DNA from: a bacterium CG_4_9_14_3_um_filter_65_15
GTDB taxonomy: Bacteria; Krumholzibacteriota; Krumholzibacteriia; LZORAL124-64-63
Direction: 5' to 3'
Length of the DNA: 39,306 nt
NCBI GenBank assembly: GCA_002790835.1
Contig: PFVX01000047.1
Span: forward strand, 1 to 39,306
Made by a program: the position numbers and the translations under genes. This document shows positions 18,401-25,005 of the stretch, in pieces. How positions within the stretch are numbered: the stretch's first letter is position 1; every line of letters starts with the position of its first letter. The notes under the pieces were generated by a model, which worked only from the letters and a program-made list of their open reading frames with translations, did not search any database and was not told the origin of the DNA.

Positions 18401-18719
18401 CGTCCTCATGGGGCCGCGCTTCCGTATAGCAGACAGCCAAGGCGCCCACGACCTCCCCCTGGACGGTGATCGGAATGCTCAGCGTCCAGGGAGTTTTGTG
18501 GAATCCCGGCGTCGCCCACTCCTCCCCGTCCAGCAACAACCGCGCCTCGCAGATCTCGGGGTATTGCCAACCGGGGCCGATGGCGTCCAACACCTCGTCG
18601 ATGATGGAACCCGGGCTCCCGCTGACCACCGCCAGCGCCTTTTCCACCCGGTAGAGGCAGTTCAATTCCTTTGCGCGTTCGCGCAGGGCACCGAGCAGAT
18701 CCTGGACCTCGTCCATCAT
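15498..18719 (-). CDS. GAF-PPDK_N (PEP/pyruvate-binding)-nucleotidyltransferase fusion
   Basis: This 1073-residue protein is intact. Domains in order: a GAF-like domain (about 10-130); a helical linker; a PPDK_N ATP-grasp domain (about 335-725) with GGKAAG at 344-349, RSSSLLED at 461-468 and the closing CRPQS at 721-725; a domain without a name (about 730-945) marked by GPGRWGS at 803-809 and FGTHFF at 846-851; and a C-terminal MNT/pol-beta nucleotidyltransferase (about 955-1070) with GS at 981-982, SDIDLLV at 992-998 and a third acidic residue at D1039. It lacks the phosphohistidine and PEP-utilising domains of PEP synthase or PPDK, so it is not a classical dikinase. Its start overlaps the preceding gene's stop (ATGA). 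The second ATG, at 18716, has better spacing (6 nt) from AAGGAG. Reaction unknown. Confidence 0.82.
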   Translation of the reverse strand: MMDEVQDLLGALRERAKELNCLYRVEKALAVVSGSPGSIIDEVLDAIGPGWQYPEICEARLLLDGEEWATPGFHKTPWTLSIPITVQGEVVGALAVCYTEARPHEDEGPFLKEEIRLIQSLADRLGHWVLYRKLESIGQKWREIGSAEARDTTPSWQILVDLLRETDEALYVRISRKMLNHLCSIGLAEAQSMLCGIDADHDPVNAGTGECNVPERHIASDHPLLVSGRPFDVAARNLSPEEIILRVQRWVQEDKAGIFLKVLDGPRSTLIELREALRRFHKIAPNGVGLPISTLKSVRVALSQRVLTEQLDFVQTAKDHVSVEFFRQIMDRIVMADDSHGKLGGKAAGMLLAHQILQNYGTKASESEEEVGSAEKARDSKVLASVRLPRTWYIASDAVLDFIAYNDLEDLLHQKYKSIDEVRRDYPNIIRLFKNSTFPPELVKGMGAVLDEFQGVPLIIRSSSLLEDRVGSAFSGKYKSLFLPNQGTKQECLEALLDAVAEVYASMFGPDPIQYRRERGVLEYDEQMGVLIQDVVGKRVGRYFFPAFAGVAFSRNEFRWSPRISREDGLVRMVPGLGTRAVDRTDDDYPCLLVPGKPDLRVNLAIDEIIRYSPRRLDVVNLEMNCFETLELQDLLNEVGEEYPMLTQIFCVREGDHLSRLISNLFDPTGHALVACFEGLRGRSEFVLQMRETLRILEEDLRCPVDVEFAHDGEHLYLLQCRPQSQADLVAPSPIPRDIPAGDIVFSADRYVSNCRIPEAKYVVYVDPDRYGELSTAALMKRVGRAVGELNKLLPKKQFILMGPGRWGSRGDIKLGVSVTYADINSTSLLIEVARRKSNYVPDVSFGTHFFQDLVEAGIGYLPLYPDDEGIQFNQLFLNRSENLLPELLPDFADLADVVKVIDVPEVTEGRILRILFNADLDEAVAYLADPGGELVSLQPAAGEVHKPMDQFWRWRRQMVDRIAAELDREKMGVKAFYLFGSVKNASAGPASDIDLLVHVTGDKSKEKELLDWLDGWSRCLAEFNYQRTGYRTDGLLDVHLVTDKDIENRSSFAVKIGAVTDAAQELPRPDEG

Positions 18720-20463
18720 GAACTCCTTCGCAGGAGGCCCAGGCCGGCGAGCCCGTCGACCTTGGCTTCCAGGGGTTTGGACAGGCGCACGTGGCGCACA
18801 TGACCTGTCTCGCCGGCGACCGGTTGGGCGTCCAGCCAGCTCCAGTCGATGCGGCTGTTCTCGTCGCCCCGGGCGGTCAGATAGTAGACCCCCAGCCCGA
18901 TGATGTTGTGGAAGAAATGGGCTCCCTGGCTGGCTTCAGGCGTCATGCCCCGGGTGGTCGTCTCAACGATGACCTTGGCCCCGGTGATCTGTCCCCAGGT
19001 CACCGGCACGCCCAGCCAGGGATCGGAACTGCCCCAGCGCCCGAACCCGATCAGCACGTAGGGCCGGCCTTCGGCCACCAACGTGCAGTTGAAGCCGGCG
19101 ACCTCCTCCGCGATGGCCCGGGTCCGGGACGGGTCGAAGGCGGCAGGCTTGAGGTAGACCACGTCGCGAATGTCCTCACGCGCGCCGTGTCCCAGGGCCC
19201 GGTCGGCGGCGACCACGACCCTGCTGTCGCCCAGCTCCGCCGGCACCAGGCGGGAATCCCCCTCCGGCACCATCATGGGCCGCATCTGGAGCAGACAGAG
19301 CCGGTAGCCGCCCCACTGGTCGCTATCCTTGTCCAGGGCAAATTCGATTTCCACCGGGCACCCTGCGGTGCGTTCGGCCAAGGGAAAGAGCCTGCGCAAC
19401 AGACCGTTGAGGGCGATGGTCTCCCCAACCAGGATCGGGGCGAAATCGAGCACCACCGGGCCGTCGGACCGGTTGCCCATCCGCAGCCGATCGTTGCTGG
19501 GATCATAGGTCGACACCAGGTGATCCAGAACGCCGTCCTCCGCCCCCTCGATCAGGCCGGCGGAGACCAAATATTCCGTTTCCCCCATGGGGTCGGGCAC
19601 CGGGGTCGGCCCCATGTTCACGGCCCAGAACTCGTTCTGGGTGCTGCGCATGCGATCGGTGATGCTGTTGAACGGAGGCGGGGCGGCCGGGTAGGCAGGG
19701 CTGTAGGACCAGGTCAATCCCCCGTCGACGATTTGTCGGCCGAGCCCAAGCGCCAGGTTGACGACCCCGTCAGTGGGCTGGGCGGCTCCCGAGGGAAGTA
19801 GTTGAAGGACCGGGCCACGCCGGACATCAGCGGGTAGAACCGGTCACCGTGGCGATTGCCGACCACCTCCTGCAGGACCAGAGCCATCTTTTCGCTTTCG
19901 TGGTCCAGGCCGGTAGCCTTGAAGTACTCCCGCGCATCGCTCATGAAGGTCGATGCGTAGACGAACCTGATGGCGTTGGTCAGGGCCTGGAACCTGCTGT
20001 CGGAGTCGAGCTGGTTGTTGGGGATCATCTTGGTTGCGAACACCCCGGCGAAGGGGTGCCCCAGGGCGTCCTCCAACAGGCTCGACGAGCGCACGGCCAG
20101 GGGGGAGTTGACCTGAGCGATGAAGTCGCGCAGGTCCCCCAGGATTTCGGGCGGCAGGGTGGCCCCGGCGAAGGCCTGGGCGACGGAAGCATCGCTCACG
20201 TCGCCGGCCACTTCCTCGCGCAGCCCGTTGAGGTCCATGAAGGAATCGAAAACTTCGGTGCCCAGGATCACCATACGCGGCACGGTGACCTGGATGTCCG
20301 GGAATTCCAGCGAGTCGAGCTTGTCGAGCAGTTCGGTCTGGATCCGCCACAGACCCGAGGCCTTCCCGCCGACCTCACCCGCCCCGATGCGGGTGATGAC
20401 CTCGCCGGATTCCCAGGTACCCCGCGAGAAGCGGGGAATGAGCGCCTCGCCCTTCTCATTCAC
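18716..20463 (-). pseudogene. PEP/pyruvate-binding (PPDK_N) protein, frameshifted
   Basis: Two frames form one protein of about 582 residues. The first (ATG 20463) has GGKASGLWRI (about 33-42), VRSSSLLED and FAGVF, up to SFNYFP. It then runs into unrelated sequence and stops at 19714. The neighbouring frame already shows family sequence DGVVNLALGLGRQIVDGG upstream of the next possible start, so the break lies at about 19780-19795 and one base is missing. The second part continues with LCLLQMRP, then the unnamed domain shared with the next gene (GFGRWGS, LGVPVT, GAHFF). There is no GAF or nucleotidyltransferase domain. The start is 33 nt after glutamate dehydrogenase, and the stop overlaps the next gene by 4 nt, so these genes form an operon. 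Confidence 0.82.
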
Positions 20464-20496
20464 GATGGGCCTCCAGTCTGCCGGGATCGGCCCGGG

Positions 20497-21786
20497 TCAA
20501 ATCCAGCCGCGGTCGCGACAGGCCGATGCCACCCTGCCGATGGCCACCATGTAGGCCGCATCGCGCATGGGCACCTTCTGCCGGCGGGCCACCTTGCTGA
20601 CGTCGTGGTAGGCCGATGTCATCTTGACATCGAGCTTGCCCAGGACATCGCCCAGTTCCCAGTAGTAGTTCAGGTTGCTCTGCACCTGTTCGAAGTAGCT
20701 GCAGGTCACCCCGCCGGCATTGGCCAGAAAATCCGGGATGACGAAGACCCCATGGTCCTTGAGCACCTTGTCGGCCTCGGGGGTGGTGGGGCCGTTGGCG
20801 CCCTCGGCGATCACCCGTACCCGCTTGTGGATTTCGGTCACGTTGTCGCCAGTGATCTGGTTTTCGATGGCGCTCGGCATCAGGATGTCCACCTCCTGGG
20901 CCAGCCATTCCCCACCCTTGAGGACCTCGTAGCCCAGATCGGATGCACGTTTGCGGTCGATGCCCCCGAAGCCGTCGGTCACCGAGCGCAGCTCCTTCAG
21001 ATCCACCCCGTCCTTCTTGCGGTACGAGTAGCTGATCTGTTCGTTCTCGTCCCAGCAGGACACGCAGACGGTCGTGCCCCCAAGGCGGTGATAAAGTTCG
21101 ATGGCGTACTGGGCCACGTTGCCGAAGCCCTGGACGCTGGCCGTCGTGTTGTCCGGTTCGAGAGAGAGCTCCTTGAGGGCCTCGCGCAGGGTGTAGACGA
21201 CCCCGTATCCCGTGGCCTGGGTGCGACCGAGGGAGCCGCCCATGCCCACGGGTTTGCCGGTGATGAATCCGGGATAGTGGCCGCCGTGAATGACATCGTA
21301 CTCGTCGAGCATCCACAGCATGTGCTGGGCCGAGGTCATGATGTCCGGAGCGGGCACATCACGGTTGGGCCCTATGTCGCGACACACCTGGCGGATCCAG
21401 CCGCGACAGATCTGCTCCTGCTCCCGCGGGCTCAGATGGTGGGGATCACAGACCACACCGCCCTTGCCGCCGCCCAGGGGGATGTCCGCCACGGCGCACT
21501 TCCAGGTCATCCACATGGCCAGGGCCCGCACCGTGTCGATGGTCTCCTGGGGATGGAAGCGGATGCCTCCCTTGCAGGGGCCGCAGGCGTCGTTGTGCTG
21601 GACGCGGAAACCGCGGAATACCTGGGTCGTCCCGTCGTCCAGCCGTACCGGAATGCTGAACTGATACTCGCGCATGGGATTGCGCAGCAGTTCGACCGCG
21701 CCCGAGTCCAGACCGATGCCCTTGGCAACCCGGTCGAACTCGGCCTGAGCCATGGCGAAAGGGTTGTAGCCATTGTTGTCGCTCAT
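20497..21786 (-). CDS. gdhA: Glutamate dehydrogenase
   Basis: This 429-residue Glu/Leu/Phe/Val-family enzyme would interconvert glutamate and 2-oxoglutarate plus ammonia with NAD(P). The substrate lysines are visible: K72 in PCKGGIRFHP, K96 in TWKCAVADIP and the catalytic K108 in GGGKGGVVCDP, with D148 in PAPDIM. The Rossmann motif is VQGFGNVAQYA. Length fits the hexameric NAD-type (RocG/GudB-like) group, although cofactor choice is not certain. The ATG has GGAGG 8 nt upstream. A PAS/sigma-54 activator lies immediately upstream on the same strand and ornithine aminotransferase is nearby; in Bacillus, RocR, rocD and rocG form such a regulon. It is the first gene after a 208-bp regulatory gap. 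Confidence 0.93.
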   Translation of the reverse strand: MSDNNGYNPFAMAQAEFDRVAKGIGLDSGAVELLRNPMREYQFSIPVRLDDGTTQVFRGFRVQHNDACGPCKGGIRFHPQETIDTVRALAMWMTWKCAVADIPLGGGKGGVVCDPHHLSPREQEQICRGWIRQVCRDIGPNRDVPAPDIMTSAQHMLWMLDEYDVIHGGHYPGFITGKPVGMGGSLGRTQATGYGVVYTLREALKELSLEPDNTTASVQGFGNVAQYAIELYHRLGGTTVCVSCWDENEQISYSYRKKDGVDLKELRSVTDGFGGIDRKRASDLGYEVLKGGEWLAQEVDILMPSAIENQITGDNVTEIHKRVRVIAEGANGPTTPEADKVLKDHGVFVIPDFLANAGGVTCSYFEQVQSNLNYYWELGDVLGKLDVKMTSAYHDVSKVARRQKVPMRDAAYMVAIGRVASACRDRGWI

Positions 21787-21850
21787 CCGTCACACCTCCA
21801 GTTGAGTCGTTGGATCGCCCTTGCGAACCGTGTCATCACACCCCACCAAG

Positions 21851-21865
21851 GCAAGTTTCACACCC
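21851..21865 (-). promoter_or_regulatory. Candidate sigma-54 promoter of glutamate dehydrogenase operon
   Basis: On the minus strand GGGTGTGAAACTTGC has the GG-N10-GC spacing of sigma-54 promoters, with the TTGC -12 element intact and a weaker -24 element (GGGTGTG against TGGCACG). It lies about 65-80 nt upstream of the gdh start, in an AT-rich gap (21787-21994) directly downstream of a sigma-54 activator gene. The match is moderate, so this is a candidate only. Confidence 0.35.
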
Positions 21866-21994
21866 AAACAAAGGATAATCAAAGTTAAGTTATTTTATTA
21901 TTTTTCAACAAGTTATAGGAATCAACCCCCAGGGCGACAAATCATAATGCCGCACAATTGCGACGGTGTCGGTTCGGGCTGACGCAACCCTGCC

Positions 21995-23436
21995 TCAATC
22001 GTCTTTCGGCGGCCTCTTCGAACCGCGGAGATTGCGACCGTCCATCGCCGGAGGTTCCAGGCCCAGTTTGCGTATTTTGCGATTGAGGGTGGATCGGTGC
22101 ATTCCCAACTCCCGGGCGGTGAGGCCGCGGTGGCCGTCGTGCCGCTCCAGGGCTTCCCGGATGTACTCCGCCTGGATCCGGTCGAGGGGATCGGGGTCGG
22201 CCTGGTCCGGTACCGTGAATTTCCGGGGCTTCAGGCGCAGTTTCTCGGGCAGGTGTTCCACCTCGATGATGTCCTCCGGGCACATCACCCCGGCATGTTC
22301 GAGGATGTTTTCGAGTTCCCGGATGTTCCCGGGATAGTCATAGTTGTTGAGGATCTCGAGTACCCTCGACGACACCCCGACCACCCGCTTGCCTCGACCC
22401 TGGAACAACCGGGCCAGTGACCGTCTGACAAGGAGGGGAATATCCCCCTTCCGGTCCCGCAGAGGAGGAAGCTCGACCTTCAAGACATTGACGCGAAAGT
22501 ACAGATCCCTGCGGAAGGCCCCGCTGTTTACCAAGGCCTCGAGATCCTGGTGCGTGGCCGTGATGAACCGCACGTCGCAGGGCACCGGACGGACTTCTCC
22601 CAGGGGCTCGTATACGCGTTCCTGAAGCACGCGCAGCAACTTGACCTGGACGGCCAGGGGCGCATCACCGATCTCGTCCACGAGGAGGGTGCCGCCGTTT
22701 GCCGCGGCCAGCCTGCCCGGTCGGTCCCTGGTCACACCGGTATAAGCTCCCGCCCGGGCGCCGAACAACTCGGACTCCAGCAGGGTTTCGGGCAGGGCGG
22801 CGCAGTTGACCGCAACGAAGGGACCACGGCGACGGCCGCTGAGCTCATCGCCTTGGCCAGCAGGCTCTTGCCGGTACCCGTCTCGCCCAGGATCAACACG
22901 CTGCTGTTGCTGCGGGCGATGGTGGGCAGGATCTGGAACAACTTGCGCATGTGGGGGTCGCCGGTGACGATCCCGGCGAGGGCGTCTCCTGCATCGTCAG
23001 TCTCCCCATCAAGGTTCTCATCCTGGAGCACGGTCGAGGCCGGTCGCAGGGTGATCACGGCCCCCAGGGTTTTTCCCTCGGAACTGTGCAGGGGTAAGAC
23101 GGAGCACCAAAGAGGGACCGGACGGCCCATCCCGTCCACGATCACAACCTCTCGGCCCGGGACGGCCCGGTTTCGACGCAGGACCCTCTGCAACAGAGCG
23201 AATACACTCCCTTGCTCGCTGCGCAAGGCTTCCTCGACCGGCCGGCCGACAATCTGGGAGGGATACGGGTTCAACAAGGAAAGGGCGGCGGCGTTCAAGG
23301 TCAGGACCCGTTCGTCGAGATCGACGGCCAGGACTGCATAATCGACACTGTTGAAGATGTTCAACAGCAGCTTGTCGGGAACGTTGTGCAGGGCCCGCGG
23401 ACCCGCAGCATCACCATAATCCGCAGAGCGGTCCAT
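21995..23436 (-). pseudogene. PAS-AAA+ sigma-54-dependent activator (NtrC/RocR-like), frameshifted
   Basis: The gene encodes a PAS sensor (about 25-130), an AAA+ domain with Walker A GETGTGK at 184-190, the sigma-54 contact loop GAYTGV (canonical GAFTGA), Walker B LLVDEIGD, and a Fis-type helix-turn-helix at the C-terminus ([19 protein letters not shown]). The frame breaks after AKAM: the neighbouring frame carries [20 protein letters not shown] and ELFGARAG, so one base modulo 3 is missing at about 22842-22851. Restored length would be about 480 residues. The start at 23436 has GGGAGG 4 nt upstream; ATG 23460 is an alternative. It lacks a receiver domain, so it should sense a ligand through PAS, as RocR does. 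It sits directly upstream of gdh. Confidence 0.85.
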
Positions 23437-23489
23437 GGGGCCTCCCGTCAGGGGTCTCATCCCGTCCTTAGTAAGGAAGTCGCTCGCGG

Positions 23490-23533
23490 AACCGGAGTCA
23501 ACCCGAATCGAGCCTGCTCGGCTCCGGTTTTCC
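23490..23533 (+). terminator. Branched hairpin with T-tract between activator and M28 gene
   Basis: AACCGGAG (23490-23497) pairs with CTCCGGTT (23522-23529). Inside it, CGAGC (23509-23513) pairs with GCTCG (23516-23520). TTTTCC follows on the plus strand. No plus-strand gene ends upstream, so it may block antisense read-through or act in a leader. Confidence 0.4.
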
Positions 23534-23562
23534 TTGTCGGGCCGCAGTTTCTCCGCTAGGAT
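23534..23562 (+). promoter_or_regulatory. Possible sigma-70-type promoter of the peptidase operon
   Basis: TTGTCG (23534-23539) and TAGGAT (23557-23562) are 17 nt apart, each matching consensus at four of six positions. The M28 peptidase ATG is about 42 nt downstream of the predicted start. Confidence 0.4.
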
Positions 23563-23610
23563 GCCGGCGTTGTATTTCCCTCCCCTTTTCACCATCTGGA
23601 GCCCACCGCC

Positions 23611-25005
23611 ATGCGCCGAATGCTTCCCTTGTTGCTGCTGCCTGCCCTTTTGTGGTCCGGCTGCGGCGAACCCGTTCCCGGAGACAGCGCCACGAACCAA
23701 TCCGGCTTGAATCAACTGGTCCGGGCCGGCCTCGACGACACCTACGCCTACGATCTGTTGGGTGACCTTTGCACCACCGTCGGTCCGCGGCTCGCGGGCT
23801 CTCCGGGCTACGAACGCGCCGTCGTTTGGGCTCAGGAGGCCATGCGCCGGGCAGGCTGCGACAGCGTGTGGGTTGAGCCCGTCACCGTGCCCCACTGGAC
23901 CCGTGGCCGGGAATGGGGCCGCGTGTTGGGCCCGGTGCCATTCGACCTGGACCTGTGCGCCCTGGGCCTGAGCGACGGCACCGGCGACGGCGAGGTGGAG
24001 GCCGAGATCCTGGCCGTGCGCGATTTCGACGAACTGGAACGGCGGGCAGACGAAGCCGCCGGGAAAATCGTTCTCTTCAACCCACCCTGGGAAGGCTACG
24101 GCAAGACCGTCCGCTACCGCGTGGGCGGAGCCAGCGCCGCGGCCCGCCACGGGGCGGTGGCGTGCCTGATCTGCTCGGTCACCGACCGCAGCCTGGGCGC
24201 GCCCCACACCGGCATGATGCGCTACGCCGACGACGCCCCCCGCATCCCCATCGCCGCGGTCACCGTGGAGAACGCCGACCGCCTGTTCCGCATGGCCGGC
24301 AGGGGCATGAACCCCCGCGTGCGGTTGCACCTGGAGGCGGCCAACCACGAAGACGTCACCAACTTCAACGTCATCGGCGAAATTCGCGGCAGCGAGGCGC
24401 CCGAAGAGATCATCCTGGTCGCCGGCCACCTTGATTCCTGGGACGTGGGAACCGGCGCCAGCGACGACGGCACGGGCGTGACCCTGGCCTTGGCCGCGGC
24501 CCGTCTCCAGTTGCAACAAGACCGGCGCCCGCGCCGTACCATCCGGGTTGTGTTCTACGCCTGCGAGGAAATGGGCGGATTTGGCGGCCGCGCCTATCTC
24601 GAAGCCCATCGGCAGGAATTGGACCGGCACGTTCTCGTGATGGAGAGCGACGGGGGCGGTTTTGCGCCTCGGGGATTCAGCGTCCAGGCCGACAGCACCG
24701 TCGTCGCCCGGGTGGCCGAATTGGCCGCGCCCCTGGCCCGGATCGCGCCGGACCACTGGTCGGTCGGACCGGGCGGATCCGGGGTCGATGTTGGCCCCCT
24801 CGCCGCCGCAGGCGTCCCCGGAATCGGCCACCACGTGGACGGGTCCGGTTATTTCGCCCTTCATCACAGCCGAGCCGACACCTATGACAAGGTCGACCCC
24901 GACGAGATGGCACGGAATACCGCGGCCATCGCCGGTCTGATCTACTCCGTCGACCATCTTCCCGAACGCTTGCTGCCGCCCAGGGCAGCCGGAGGAAACC
25001 CATGA
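23611..25005 (+). CDS. M28 family aminopeptidase-like lipoprotein
   Basis: The 464-residue precursor has a signal peptide ending in the lipobox WSGC (Cys18), so it should be anchored in an envelope membrane. The M28 zinc ligands are present: H273 in GHLDSWD, D285 or D286 in GASDDGTG, E319/E320 in ACEEMGG, D347 in MESDGGG and H418/H419 in LHHSRADTYDKV. A PA-like insert (about 130-240) is typical of glutamate carboxypeptidase-like M28 enzymes. It probably removes amino acids from extracellular or periplasmic peptides. Its stop overlaps the ATG of the tricorn-like gene (ATGA), so the two are coupled. The opposite strand also carries a long frame, rejected because every M28 motif is on this strand. 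Confidence 0.9.
   Translation: MRRMLPLLLLPALLWSGCGEPVPGDSATNQSGLNQLVRAGLDDTYAYDLLGDLCTTVGPRLAGSPGYERAVVWAQEAMRRAGCDSVWVEPVTVPHWTRGREWGRVLGPVPFDLDLCALGLSDGTGDGEVEAEILAVRDFDELERRADEAAGKIVLFNPPWEGYGKTVRYRVGGASAAARHGAVACLICSVTDRSLGAPHTGMMRYADDAPRIPIAAVTVENADRLFRMAGRGMNPRVRLHLEAANHEDVTNFNVIGEIRGSEAPEEIILVAGHLDSWDVGTGASDDGTGVTLALAAARLQLQQDRRPRRTIRVVFYACEEMGGFGGRAYLEAHRQELDRHVLVMESDGGGFAPRGFSVQADSTVVARVAELAAPLARIAPDHWSVGPGGSGVDVGPLAAAGVPGIGHHVDGSGYFALHHSRADTYDKVDPDEMARNTAAIAGLIYSVDHLPERLLPPRAAGGNP

Noticed and set aside
19849-21888. 679-codon open frame on the plus strand
   Set aside because: It is antisense to glutamate dehydrogenase and the PPDK_N gene; no recognisable motif.
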